Positions 8,651 through 17,762 are shown, counted from the stretch's first letter. The stretch: 64,000 nt of DNA from CAUZIZ01 sp965222655 (GCA_965222655.1 CBDCUP010000003.1:620001-684000); one strand, 5' to 3'. Notes: generated by a model from the letters alone, not told the origin. Numbers and translations: made by a program.

Positions 8651-8683
8651 GAGTTTTGAGAGTGGAAACGGAAGAGTTTGTCC

Positions 8684-8731
8684 TTTTTAGGTCACTTGCA
8701 AGCCTGGATTGAGAGCATGATCACCTAAAAA
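8684..8731. repeat. Inverted repeat between mnmG and rsmG
   Basis: Nine-base exact arms (TTTTTAGGT at 8684-8692 and ACCTAAAAA at 8723-8731) with a 30-base spacer. They lie in the 127-bp gap upstream of rsmG. It may be a protein-binding dyad or a weak folded leader. It lacks a terminator-like T-tract on the transcribed strand. Confidence 0.4.
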
Positions 8732-8777
8732 TGGAAGGAATCAACCAGTATTAACATGCTGCAGTCCTATCATTTCC

Positions 8778-10658
8778 CTAGGCCGTGTCGGTGCCGCTTC
8801 GCCGGCGTACTTCTAAGTGAATATTCAGGACAGAAAGAGCCGCCGGTGTGATTCCAGGAACCCGCGCGGCCTGGCCCAGGTTGCTAGGCTTGATGCGATT
8901 GAGGCGCTCCACTACCTCATTCGAGAGACCGCTGACCTGACCGTAGTTAAGATCGGAGGGGATTCTCCTGTGCTCCAGACGTTCTAGCCGTTCGACCTCG
9001 CGCAATTGGGACTGAATGTATCCTTCGTATTTGATGTGTGTCTCAACCACCTCTGCTTCTTCGTCGTTCAAAGGAACGCCCTGATCTTGTAGCCATCCCT
9101 TGAAATCTCGAATGTGGCATTCCGGGCGCCTCAGGATCTGACCCAGGTTGGATCCAGGCTCGAGGGGCGAACCCTGACCCAGCTGCTTCAGCAGGGGCGA
9201 ATCCTGGTGCAGAAAGGTAGAGCGCAATAACTCAAGAGCTCGGTCGATTCGAGCCCACTTGGACTCGAATCTGCGGTAGACCGAGGAGGGGATCAGGCCC
9301 AGCTCATGGCCATGAGGCATCAAGCGACGATCCGCGTTGTCGATCCGGAGTAGGAGCCGGTATTCCGCCCGCGAAGTGAACATTCGATACGGTTCGTCCA
9401 CTCCTTGGGTGACCAGATCATCGATCAAGATTCCCAAGTAGCTTTGGGCTCGGCCCAGGATCAGAGGTGCCTTACCCAGGACCATCGAAGCGGCATTGAT
9501 ACCGGCCATTAAGCCTTGTGCGGCAGCCTCTTCGTAACCAGTTGTGCCATTTATCTGTCCGGCATGGAAGAGGCCACCCACTGCCTTCGTTTCCAGCGTG
9601 GGGTGAAGCTCGGTGGGCTGAACGTAGTCGTACTCGACTGCATAGCCTGGGCGGATCATGGTGGCCTTTTGAAGGCCCGGAATTTTGGCTAGAAGCCCTT
9701 GCTGTACATCCACCGGCATGCTCGTCGAGAGGCCGTTGACATAGATCAGGTTGGTGTCTAACCCCTCAGGTTCCAGGAAGATCTGATGGCGATCCCGATC
9801 TGGAAACTTGACGATCTTGTCCTCGATCGAGGGGCAGTATCGGGGACCGATGCCGACTATGTCCCCCCCGTAAAGCGGGCTTCGGTGCAGATTCTCTCGG
9901 ATGACGGCGTGAGCCTGCCGGTTGGTGAAGGAGATCCAGCAAGGCACTTGAGGCAGCGTCAATCCCGAGCTGCGAAACGAGAACAAGGTGGGGGTGTCAT
10001 CTCCGGGCTGCTCTTCGAAAGCCCTGAAATCGATGGTTGCTCGATCCAGGCGGGGCGGAGTTCCCGTCTTCAGACGTCCCATTTGGAACCCAATGCCCCG
10101 AATTGAATCTGCCAAGGCGACGGCGGCTTTCTCACCCGATCGCCCCGCTCGAAATTTCTTTTCTCCCAGGTGACAAAGGCCATTCAAGAAAGTCCCGGTG
10201 GTCAGGATGACGGTAGCGCAAGACAGGATGTCCCCGTCCGCGGTCTCTACCGCCACGACGCGGTTGTTGCGCCGGACGATCGCCGTGACTTCCGCCTGGA
10301 TCAGGGATAAGTTAGGCATCTCTGCCAACAGAGCCTGAAGCTTCCGTCGGTAACACCTCTTGTCATTCTGGGCCCTGGGAGCACGAACGGCAGGGCCACG
10401 ACTCCGATTGAGCAGGCGAAACTGGATGCCGGACTCGTCCGCGACCTGACCCATTAGACCCCCGAGAGCGTCCAGCTCCCGAACCAGGTGTCCTTTGGCA
10501 ATGCCACCAATCGAAGGATTGCAAGACATCTGGCCGATCATATCGAGATTGATTGTGAGCAGAGCCGTCTTGGCACCCATACGGGCCGCGGCCGCAGCAG
10601 CCTCGGCACCCGCGTGACCGCCTCCGATGATTACAACTTCGTAACGGGTCCTGGACAT
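8778..10658 (-). CDS. mnmG: tRNA uridine 5-carboxymethylaminomethyl modification enzyme MnmG (GidA)
   Basis: FAD-dependent partner of MnmE for U34 modification of tRNA. The 626-residue length is typical. The N-terminal Rossmann motif is IIGGGHAGAEAA (10-21), followed by SCNPSIGGIAKGHLVRELDA, the two GidA signatures including PGYAVEYDYVQP, and the FAD-binding AGQINGTTGYEEAAAQG. The C-terminal helical tRNA/MnmE-binding domain is complete. A TATAAT (minus strand, 10667-10672) lies only 8 bp before the ATG, so the transcript could be nearly leaderless, though no good -35 box is visible. Confidence 0.96.
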   Translation of the reverse strand: MSRTRYEVVIIGGGHAGAEAAAAAARMGAKTALLTINLDMIGQMSCNPSIGGIAKGHLVRELDALGGLMGQVADESGIQFRLLNRSRGPAVRAPRAQNDKRCYRRKLQALLAEMPNLSLIQAEVTAIVRRNNRVVAVETADGDILSCATVILTTGTFLNGLCHLGEKKFRAGRSGEKAAVALADSIRGIGFQMGRLKTGTPPRLDRATIDFRAFEEQPGDDTPTLFSFRSSGLTLPQVPCWISFTNRQAHAVIRENLHRSPLYGGDIVGIGPRYCPSIEDKIVKFPDRDRHQIFLEPEGLDTNLIYVNGLSTSMPVDVQQGLLAKIPGLQKATMIRPGYAVEYDYVQPTELHPTLETKAVGGLFHAGQINGTTGYEEAAAQGLMAGINAASMVLGKAPLILGRAQSYLGILIDDLVTQGVDEPYRMFTSRAEYRLLLRIDNADRRLMPHGHELGLIPSSVYRRFESKWARIDRALELLRSTFLHQDSPLLKQLGQGSPLEPGSNLGQILRRPECHIRDFKGWLQDQGVPLNDEEAEVVETHIKYEGYIQSQLREVERLERLEHRRIPSDLNYGQVSGLSNEVVERLNRIKPSNLGQAARVPGITPAALSVLNIHLEVRRRSGTDTA

Positions 10659-10763
10659 GAGAAGTCATTATAGCTGATGCAGTTGCCGGAGCTCGCTCAG
10701 GCGGGTCCTTCTGAGGTGTGGGTGGGGGAGATGAAGCAGACCACTCCCGCTGGGAGGTCGTGT

Positions 10764-11027
10764 CTAGTCGGGGCTGATCTTAAGAGACCTCAGGAACTTC
10801 TCATCCTGGGTGGTTAGCTCCAGACGCACAGGCGGCAGCTTCTTCGAGATCGATTCGCCACTTTCTCGCTGGTTGAATCCGATGGTTGCCTCGATAATGA
10901 GAAAGACCTCATAGCCCGTTTGGCGAATGCCCCGGATCGCAGCATTGATTTGAGGCGATTCCAAGAGGGCCTCATTGATCGCAGCCTCCAGCTCCTTCTT
11001 ATACTTTTTCAGCTGCTCGTCCCGCAT
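10764..11027 (-). CDS. Small conserved-looking hypothetical protein
   Basis: An 87-residue protein that I do not recognise. It has a charged N-terminal helix (DEQLKKYKKELEAAINEALLES), a region that could form beta strands (YEVFLIIEATIGFN) and a C-terminus rich in Leu/Thr (LPPVRLELTTQDEKFLRSLKI). No signal peptide or membrane segment is present. It starts at ATG 11027. It stands 105 bp from mnmG on the same strand and divergent from the mutase gene. Codon use looks like its neighbours, so it is probably real. Confidence 0.55.
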   Translation of the reverse strand: MRDEQLKKYKKELEAAINEALLESPQINAAIRGIRQTGYEVFLIIEATIGFNQRESGESISKKLPPVRLELTTQDEKFLRSLKISPD

Positions 11028-11135
11028 TCAAACCGCTTTCGTTCCACTTGCCAATATCGCAGGAAACTGATCAAATCTAGTGGCCAGAGGAGCTTCTTTT
11101 GGGCACCATGATACCAAACCTGGTCCCTTTGTAAA

Positions 11136-12737
11136 GTGGAAAGAGGAGACAGAAAACTGAACCTGAATCGCGGTTCCAGCAAGCACAGAAAGCGACTCTA
11201 TCGCCCCCAGGATACGGATTCTCTGGACTACCAGCAGGACTTGGGAAATCCCGGTAGTTTTCCCTTTACCCGGGGAATCCACCCCGCGATGTACCGCGAG
11301 CGCCTCTGGACCATGCGGCAGTATGCCGGCTATGCCACGGCAGAGGAATCCAATCGACGCTACCGGTATCTTCTATCGCAGGGAACTAGCGGACTATCGG
11401 TCGCATTCGATCTTCCCACCCAGCTCGGACTCGATTCGGATCATCCTCTTGCTTATGCCGAAGTGGGCCGATCCGGTGTCGCCATCGACAGTATCGAGGA
11501 CATGTCCCGCCTCTTCGAAGGAATTCCGCTAGGCTCCGTCTCGACCTCAATGACCATCAATGCGACGGCGACGATCCTCTTTGCGCTCTACCTGGTTGCA
11601 GCTAAACGGCAGGGAGTTCCCTGGACCTCGCTGCGGGGTACGGTTCAGAACGACATTTTAAAAGAGTATCTGGCCCGGGGAACCTACATCTTTCCGCCGC
11701 CGCCTTCGCTGAGGCTGGCTACCGATCTGGTAGCGTTTGGGTACCGGGAGGTCCCACGGTGGAACCCCATCTCCATCAGTGGCTATCATATCCGCGAGGC
11801 GGGTGCGACCGCGGCTCAGGAGATTGGATTTACGATTGCCAACGCCGAGACCTATGTGGAATCGGCCCTGGCAACCGGACTGGAAATCGATCAGTTTGCG
11901 CCCCGTCTGTCCTTCTTCTTCAGTGCGCACAATGACTTGTTCGAAGAAGTGGCCAAGTTCCGAGCTGCGCGCCGCCTCTGGGCTCGTCTGGTGAAGGAGA
12001 AGTGGAAAGCAATAGACCCGAAGTCTGCCATGCTGCGCTTCCACACGCAGACGGCGGGAAGCACTCTGACGGCACAGCAGCCTGACAACAATGTGGTTCG
12101 GGTGGCGGTCCAGGCACTCGCCGCCGCAATGGGCGGGACCCAATCACTTCATACCAACGCCAAGGACGAGGCGCTGGCCCTTCCAAGCGAGCAGACGGCC
12201 GGGCTGGCCTTGCGCACACAGCAGATCCTGGCTCATGAGAGCGGGATCACCGAATCGGCGGATCCGCTAGGAGGGAGCTGGTATGTCGAGAGACTCACTA
12301 CCGACTTGGAGGAGGAAGCGGAGGATTACCTGACCCGAATTCGATCCATGGGCGGAATGCTGGAAGCGATTGAAAGCGGCTTTGTCAGCCAGCAGATCCA
12401 GGAGTCGGCCTATCAATATCAGAAGCGGCTCGAGTCCGGCGATCAAAAGGTTGTGGGAGTCAATCACCTTCGGGACGACGAGCCTTATGCCCTGGAGACA
12501 CACAAGATCGATCCGAAAAGCGAACGACGCCAAGTCGAGAGGCTGGGCCGTTTCCGCGCCACTCGAAACGGTCCCCAGGTCGAGCGCTCCCTGGAGCGTG
12601 TCCAGGCGACTGCTGAAACCAACGACAATCTTATGCCGGCTATTGTCTCGGCCGCTGACGCAGGCGCAACGGTTGGAGAAATCTCGGCTTCACTGAGCGA
12701 AGTTTTCGGCAAGCACGTGGAAAACGTTACACTGTGA
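11136..12737 (+). CDS. Methylmalonyl-CoA mutase, catalytic (alpha/large) subunit without B12 domain
   Basis: Adenosylcobalamin-dependent mutase subunit interconverting methylmalonyl-CoA and succinyl-CoA. The 533 residues form only the substrate-binding TIM barrel; the B12-binding domain must be a separate protein, as in two-subunit mutases. PFTRG, TMRQYAG, FDLPTQLG, GTVQNDILKEYLARGTY and ISISGYHIREAG are all present. Tyr63, Arg181 and His218 align with Tyr89, Arg207 and His244 of the Propionibacterium enzyme, which argues for methylmalonyl-CoA rather than isobutyryl-CoA (Phe and Gln in the latter). The GTG start is uncertain. The 3' end overlaps moeA by 4 bp. Confidence 0.9.
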   Translation: MERGDRKLNLNRGSSKHRKRLYRPQDTDSLDYQQDLGNPGSFPFTRGIHPAMYRERLWTMRQYAGYATAEESNRRYRYLLSQGTSGLSVAFDLPTQLGLDSDHPLAYAEVGRSGVAIDSIEDMSRLFEGIPLGSVSTSMTINATATILFALYLVAAKRQGVPWTSLRGTVQNDILKEYLARGTYIFPPPPSLRLATDLVAFGYREVPRWNPISISGYHIREAGATAAQEIGFTIANAETYVESALATGLEIDQFAPRLSFFFSAHNDLFEEVAKFRAARRLWARLVKEKWKAIDPKSAMLRFHTQTAGSTLTAQQPDNNVVRVAVQALAAAMGGTQSLHTNAKDEALALPSEQTAGLALRTQQILAHESGITESADPLGGSWYVERLTTDLEEEAEDYLTRIRSMGGMLEAIESGFVSQQIQESAYQYQKRLESGDQKVVGVNHLRDDEPYALETHKIDPKSERRQVERLGRFRATRNGPQVERSLERVQATAETNDNLMPAIVSAADAGATVGEISASLSEVFGKHVENVTL

Positions 12738-14041
12738 AGTTGAAGGCCCGCTCGCTGGGTAGACCCTTAGGAGAACAAGTGCAACCTACGCACGTCGGCG
12801 ACAGACTGAAGAAAGAAGACATTCCAGATCCGCTCTTGTCATACAAGGAGGCGCTCGAAGCGCTTCTGTCCCAGGTCCCGTCGCCGGTTTCGGCTCGTAT
12901 CCCACTACTCAGCAGTTTGGGAAAAGTCCTCGCCAATTCGGTCAGCGCCGACCGCGATCTTCCCCCTTTCCACAAATCCTTCATGGACGGCTACGCCGTG
13001 CGCAGCGAGGATGCTTCCTCGGCACCTGTACAGCTGAAAGTGGTAGGGATCGTAGCTGCGGGAAGTGCTTCTCTCCCGGCCGTAGGCGAGGGTGAAGCGG
13101 TTCAGATCATGACGGGAGCCCCCATCCCTCCCGGGGCGGATGCCGTGCAAATGGTGGAGAAGACACGAGCCGTCAATGGGTCCTTTGTGGAACTGACGGA
13201 AGCCGTTTGCCCGGGGCAGAACGTTTCGGTCCGTGGAACCGAGGTGAAGGATGGCGACGTGGTGCTGCCAGCGGGTCAACCCATCAGGCCCGCGGACATC
13301 GGAGTGTTGGCAACCTTTGGGAGAACCGAGGTGGAAGTCCTCAAGGCGCCCACTGCCGTGATCGTTTCGACTGGAGATGAGCTGGTTGGCGTCGATCAAG
13401 AACCTTCCTTCGGACAGATCCGAAACTCCAATGGCCCCATGCTCTGGGCTCTGTGTGAGGAGCTGGGGGTGGAGGCAGAGGTTTTCCCGGCAGTCCGGGA
13501 CAACCGTAAGGAGATCTCCGAGGCTATTGACAAAGCGCTGGAAAGCGATCTGGTGCTGCTCTCCGGAGGGGTCTCGATGGGTGAGTATGACTATGTTTAT
13601 CGAGTCCTGGGCGAAAGGGGTGTCGATTCAATCTTCCATAAGGTCGCCGTGAAACCTGGAAAGCCAATCTACGCCGGCAAGAAGGGTGCCTCCATGGTTT
13701 TCGGCCTACCCGGCAATCCGGTGTCTGCGTTTGTCACATTCCAGCTGTTTGTGCGACCCTCTGTGCGCCAATGGATGGGACATGATTCAGGCTCCCTACC
13801 CCAGATTGAGGCCACACTGTCGAAGAACGTGAAACAAAAGCCAGGAAGAACCTTCTTCAAGCCGGCTCGGGCACTGTGGAGGGATGGCCGTTTTGAAGTG
13901 GAACCGGTTGAAACCAAAGGGTCTGCTGACCTGGCAGGGTTCTCCAGTGCCAACGCCTTGATCATTATGGAGGCGGACCGCACTCTCCTGCCCCAGGGCT
14001 CCAGGGTTCCCGTCTTGCTGCTCGGAGGCTGGCAGGGATAG
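12734..14041 (+). CDS. moeA: Molybdopterin molybdenumtransferase MoeA
   Basis: Inserts molybdate into adenylylated molybdopterin, the last step of molybdenum cofactor synthesis. The 435-residue product has PPFHKSFMDGYAVR (domain start), GAPIPPGADAVQM, STGDELV (the MoCF domain) and LSGGVSMGEYDYV, with GLPGNPVSAFVTF near the C-terminus. The GTG start overlaps the mutase stop (GTGA). The first ~30 residues are unconserved, so a later start is possible. It is followed by moaC after 33 bp. Confidence 0.93.
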   Translation: MKLKARSLGRPLGEQVQPTHVGDRLKKEDIPDPLLSYKEALEALLSQVPSPVSARIPLLSSLGKVLANSVSADRDLPPFHKSFMDGYAVRSEDASSAPVQLKVVGIVAAGSASLPAVGEGEAVQIMTGAPIPPGADAVQMVEKTRAVNGSFVELTEAVCPGQNVSVRGTEVKDGDVVLPAGQPIRPADIGVLATFGRTEVEVLKAPTAVIVSTGDELVGVDQEPSFGQIRNSNGPMLWALCEELGVEAEVFPAVRDNRKEISEAIDKALESDLVLLSGGVSMGEYDYVYRVLGERGVDSIFHKVAVKPGKPIYAGKKGASMVFGLPGNPVSAFVTFQLFVRPSVRQWMGHDSGSLPQIEATLSKNVKQKPGRTFFKPARALWRDGRFEVEPVETKGSADLAGFSSANALIIMEADRTLLPQGSRVPVLLLGGWQG

Positions 14042-14074
14042 ATGCAGCTCCGGGGCCAATAGAAAGCACGTAAT

Positions 14075-14542
14075 ATGGTCGACTTGACTCACATTGACGC
14101 CTCAGGGCGTGCTCGCATGGTAGACATTGGTGGTAAACGCCTCCTTCGGAGGACGGCCCGAGCCGAGGGACGACTGCAGGTCGCAGAGGAAACCCGCGGA
14201 AAAATCCTGGATGCGGGCCTGCCCAAAGGCAACCCTTTTGAAGTTGCGCGGCTGGCAGGGATTCAGGCTGCGAAGCAAACCAGCATGTTGATTCCCCTTT
14301 GCCACAATCTCAACCTGGACTTCGTGGATGTCGAGATCGAACTTCAGGAGTCAGCCTTCCAGATCCGCAGCACCGTCAGTTGCCGCTGGGCGACGGGCGT
14401 AGAAATGGAAGCCCTGACTGCCGTCGCCGTGGCGGGTTTGACCCTGTACGATATGTGCAAAGCAGTGGATCCGGAGATGGTCATGGGTGAGATTCGGCTG
14501 ATCGAGAAGATCAAGGAAGAATTGCCTGAATCCCCCGACTAG
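14075..14542 (+). CDS. moaC: Cyclic pyranopterin monophosphate synthase MoaC
   Basis: Together with MoaA makes cyclic pyranopterin monophosphate, the first molybdenum cofactor intermediate. The 155-residue length is normal. It has LTHIDASGRARMVDI, KGNPFEVARLAGIQAAK, LIPLCHNL and GVEMEALTAVAVAGLTLYDMCKA, which include the active-site residues. It probably forms a unit with moeA. No other Moco gene is in the window. Confidence 0.96.
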   Translation: MVDLTHIDASGRARMVDIGGKRLLRRTARAEGRLQVAEETRGKILDAGLPKGNPFEVARLAGIQAAKQTSMLIPLCHNLNLDFVDVEIELQESAFQIRSTVSCRWATGVEMEALTAVAVAGLTLYDMCKAVDPEMVMGEIRLIEKIKEELPESPD

Positions 14543-14898
14543 ATACCTGCCCCAGAGGTCCGAATAGGTTTTGGAATCTACAACAACAGCTCCTTTATAA
14601 ATCATATAGGAGCGCTACGTGCGTTATACTCCGAGTCTAGAGACTGTATAGGAAACACGCTATCTCCTTCCGACTTGATCGCCAATTGTTCCTCGAAGGC
14701 CTGCCAAGCTGTGGCATCCACTGGGCTCTGCCCCAAAGGGCCGACTACAGAAAAGCCTTTCTTTAGGTCCACACCTTCCAGGAAACCCGACCTGGATAAT
14801 CCGATTAGGATTATATGGTCTTAGATGACCGGGAAATCTGGGTGTGAAAGAGCATATACTCTCTTTTGGATCTGCGTGGTCGACTTCAGGCGCCGGCG
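14543..14898. other. 356-bp gap with no recognisable gene
   Basis: The stretch between moaC and the end of sppA is visibly richer in A and T than its surroundings. I see no ORF with coding character, no tRNA and no clear terminator. Short near-palindromes such as GAGCATATACTCTC (14850-14863) occur but do not add up to a known element. Confidence 0.5.
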
Positions 14899-16464
14899 CT
14901 AGCGGATAGACCAGATGCCAGAGAGCAGCGCAAAAACCCGCTCTTCGCTAACAGGACTGGCAAAGGGTAGGGAAAGCAAGTTACGCCAGCTCCATTTCTT
15001 GGTGTAGGTGACGATCCTGGCTTTCCTGGTTTCCGGCAATCCGGCCTCTGAACGGGCCGCCTTGAAGGCTTCCAGGAGGCCTCCAATCTCGTCCAACAGT
15101 TCCAGTTCCAGGGCTTGAGCGCCAGTCCACACCCGCCCTTCTGCGGCCTGCCGTACGCTGTCCCGACTCTTTTGCCGTCCCTGAGCAACCTTCTCGAGGA
15201 AAAGCTCCTCATAGAACTGGCGCATCTGCTCTCTGACGATTTCTGCCTCCTCCGCGGAGAAGGGCCGTGCGAGGGAGGTGTAGCCTGCGCGTTCGCCTTT
15301 TTCGATGGCATCCACGCTAATGCCGACTTTTGCGAACAGTCCCTCGAGATTGAGTTTGCCTCCTATCACCCCGATTGAGCCGGTGAGGGTGGAAGGAGCG
15401 GCTAGAACCCTTCGGGCCGCGGTGGCGATGTAGTAGCCCCCACTTGCGGCCAGATCGCCGAAGGAGACGATGACCGGCTTACTCTCGTTGGCCCGCTTGA
15501 TCTCGCGCCAGATCAGATCAGAAGAGAGTGCCGATCCGCCGGGGCTGTTGATGCGCAGAACGATGGCTTTTACGCGCTTCTGCTTGGCGGCTGCCCGAAG
15601 CAAGTGTTTCAGGGTATCTGCGCCTAAAATCGAGCGGCCGGCGCGGCTCGACCGGGACTCCCCGGAGGCGATAACGCCGTCGGCGACGATGTAGGCGATC
15701 TGGGGACGGTAGAAGGTAAGCGTTCTGCGCAGAAAGGAATCCTCGGGCCGGAGCTTTGTCGCTGGGAGATCGGCTAATCCAGGCCCTTCGTCCTCGACCA
15801 GTTTCTCCAGTTCGTCTTCGTAACAGGCGCCATCCGTCAACCCAAGCTGGGCACACGACTGAGCGCTGTGGGGGCCCTGATCGATCCAGTCCTGGACCTG
15901 CGAAGTGCTGACCGATCGATTGGTTGCAATCTGCTCCTTCATGCGTTCCTGCAAATCCGTCAGAATCGCATCGCCCATTTCCCGGCTTTGCTCGGACATC
16001 TCTTCTCGATCGAAGGGTTCAGCCGCCGATTTGTAGGCTCCGATCTGCACCACCTCAGGCTTGATTCCCAGAGATTGAAGGAGTTTCTTGAAGAACAACA
16101 CCTCTAGCCGCAAGCCCACCAATTCAAGGGTCGTCGCTGGTGACAGATAGATTTTCTGGGCTCCGGCAGCCAGGTAGTATGATTTGTTGTCGGCATGCTC
16201 AAGGTAGGCATAGGAGCGCTTTCCGTCAGCGTGAAAACGGGCGAGCAGCCGATGAATCTCTTCGATCTGTGCCCATCCGATGGCGGTAGGCTTGATAATC
16301 AGGAGTATTGATTGAACGCGGCGGTGGAGCCGTGCTGCTTCAATCAGGTTCAAAAGGTGGTGGAAGTGAATCTGTTGCCGTTGCCAAAGGAAGGAAGGAT
16401 CCAAGAACTCTTCGACAATCTCCCCCTCAATCTGAAGTTTGACGAAGCAGCTTTTCCGGGCCAT
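14899..16464 (-). CDS. sppA: Signal peptide peptidase SppA (protease IV, 67-kDa type)
   Basis: Serine protease that degrades cleaved signal peptides. From ATG 16464 the protein is 521 residues, with two tandem S49 domains as in the E. coli long type. Lys145 (IGAYKSAAEPF) and Ser341 (GDLAASGGYY) are the expected catalytic dyad, one from each half. INSPGGS and TLTGSIGVIGG are also conserved. It lacks the N-terminal membrane anchor normally present: the protein begins MARKSCFVKLQIEGEI. An upstream TTG at 16509 does not add a hydrophobic segment either. It is divergent from the VWA protein gene. Confidence 0.88.
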   Translation of the reverse strand: MARKSCFVKLQIEGEIVEEFLDPSFLWQRQQIHFHHLLNLIEAARLHRRVQSILLIIKPTAIGWAQIEEIHRLLARFHADGKRSYAYLEHADNKSYYLAAGAQKIYLSPATTLELVGLRLEVLFFKKLLQSLGIKPEVVQIGAYKSAAEPFDREEMSEQSREMGDAILTDLQERMKEQIATNRSVSTSQVQDWIDQGPHSAQSCAQLGLTDGACYEDELEKLVEDEGPGLADLPATKLRPEDSFLRRTLTFYRPQIAYIVADGVIASGESRSSRAGRSILGADTLKHLLRAAAKQKRVKAIVLRINSPGGSALSSDLIWREIKRANESKPVIVSFGDLAASGGYYIATAARRVLAAPSTLTGSIGVIGGKLNLEGLFAKVGISVDAIEKGERAGYTSLARPFSAEEAEIVREQMRQFYEELFLEKVAQGRQKSRDSVRQAAEGRVWTGAQALELELLDEIGGLLEAFKAARSEAGLPETRKARIVTYTKKWSWRNLLSLPFASPVSEERVFALLSGIWSIR

Positions 16465-16637
16465 TTGGTGAGCAGATGATACGCCGATGTACCTGCAAGG
16501 GGAAGGCAAACGACCTGGGCGGAAGCGGGATTTCTAGAGTGGTAGAGAGCTGGACGAAGGGTCAGGCTTCCGAGGGACCCGCTCCAGCGGGCGGTCGATC
16601 CGATGGAGCGGGCCGGACCTCTGTCGGGTCCGCTATA

Positions 16638-17660
16638 ATGAAGAGCGTGGATCGGCTCAATCTTTTCCTGCTTATCGGTCTGCTTCTTGGATCCCCGAGT
16701 TGGGCTCAGGAGAAGCAGGCTGAGGAAGCTCCCAGCGCTGACGAAGCTCCTGCCAAGGATCCTGCTGATGAAGGATTTCGGATTGGAGTTGCAGTCGACC
16801 AGGTGTTTCTATCGGTGAATGCGCGCTCCCTTGAGGGGGGCTTTGTCCGAGGACTGAGGCAAGATCAGTTTCAGGTCTATGAAGACGGAGTGAGCCAAAG
16901 GATCGTCAACTTCTCCAGCGAAGCAGTCCCCGTGCAAGTGGTTCTTCTGGTTGATATCAGCGGGAGCACCCGCGACAGTCTTCCCATGATTCGAAGAGCT
17001 GCCCTACGTTTCGCCAAGAGTCTAGGAGAAGAAGACCGCATTGCCGTCATTACTTTCAATGATGCTCCCCGACTTATTCTCAATTGGACCAACGACCTCG
17101 AGAAAATCGAAAATGCGCTCCTCAGTGTCTACGCCAAGGGACAAACTGTTTTGAACGACGCGTTGTACGTCACCTGTGATGATTTGCTCAAGGACGTGGA
17201 CGGCAAGAAGGCGATCATTCTCCTGACCGACGGTGTCGACACCGGAAGCATGGTGAGCTACCAAGAGGTTGTGGAGCTGGGGATCCGCTCGGAAGCCATT
17301 GTCTACACTGTCTCGAAGCTCGACGAATATTGGGGGATGGCGATTGCCGCCAGGATGGAGTTCGCTGCGCGATCGCGGATGGTTCCGAGGCAACTGACCG
17401 ACGATTTTATTCTGGAAGTGCGTCGGTTTCTACAGAAGCTGTCCGATCAGACCGGAGGCAGGGTCTTGAACAGTCAGGCCTTCTCGAGCCTTATTGACGT
17501 CTATGCCCAGGTGGCCGAAGAGCTGAAGAATCAATACTACGTTTCTTACGTCCCATCCAATCGTCTCAAGGATGGGAGTTGGAGAAATATCACCCTTCGT
17601 GTCATCAACCCGGCAACGGTCGTGGGCACTCGCCCCGGCTACTACGCTCCCACAGAGTGA
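16638..17660 (+). CDS. Secreted VWFA-related acidobacterial-type protein
   Basis: A 340-residue exported protein with a Sec signal peptide (hydrophobic LFLLIGLLLGS, cleavage near AQ at 23). An acidic Ala/Glu linker (24-45) is followed by a segment typical of this family (DVQFQV-YEDG like, GLRQDQFQVYEDGVSQRIV). The von Willebrand A domain starts at VVLLVDISGS, with the MIDAS DxSxS at 106-110. It matches what is known as the VWFA-related Acidobacterial domain (TIGR03436), which is expanded in Acidobacteriota. The function is unknown, perhaps metal-dependent adhesion. The start is ATG 16638; the longer frame back to 16476 has no signal peptide in the right place. Confidence 0.85.
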   Translation: MKSVDRLNLFLLIGLLLGSPSWAQEKQAEEAPSADEAPAKDPADEGFRIGVAVDQVFLSVNARSLEGGFVRGLRQDQFQVYEDGVSQRIVNFSSEAVPVQVVLLVDISGSTRDSLPMIRRAALRFAKSLGEEDRIAVITFNDAPRLILNWTNDLEKIENALLSVYAKGQTVLNDALYVTCDDLLKDVDGKKAIILLTDGVDTGSMVSYQEVVELGIRSEAIVYTVSKLDEYWGMAIAARMEFAARSRMVPRQLTDDFILEVRRFLQKLSDQTGGRVLNSQAFSSLIDVYAQVAEELKNQYYVSYVPSNRLKDGSWRNITLRVINPATVVGTRPGYYAPTE

Positions 17661-17709
17661 GTCCAACTTAGGAAGCTCCAGCGCGCGAAATCAGCGGCCA
17701 GAGATTGCT

Positions 17710-17738
17710 CTTGACAAATTAGGATCGAATCGGTACTA
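17710..17738 (+). promoter_or_regulatory. Promoter of the SUF operon, with overlapping dyad
   Basis: Consensus TTGACA (17710-17715) and TACTAT (17733-17738) are separated by 17 bp, 24 bp before the Rrf2 gene ATG. Partly symmetric half-sites CTTG-N2-AAAT (from 17709) and ATTT-N-CAAG (ending about 17747) flank the element, so the encoded Rrf2 protein could bind here. The promoter is strongly supported; the operator is a guess. Confidence 0.75.
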
Positions 17739-17762
17739 TTTCCAAGTTGAGAGGGACTTGAG

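Noticed and set aside
8651..8777. oriC between rsmG and mnmG
   Set aside because: An AT-rich inverted repeat is present, but there is no cluster of DnaA boxes (TTATNCACA) and no dnaA gene.
11028..11135. Possible cobalamin riboswitch before the B12-dependent mutase
   Set aside because: The gap is only 108 bp and no B12-box-like sequence is visible; B12 riboswitches are about 200 nt.
16632..16640. TATAAT directly before the VWA gene as a -10 box
   Set aside because: It overlaps the ATG itself (TATAATG), so it could not serve this gene; likely chance.
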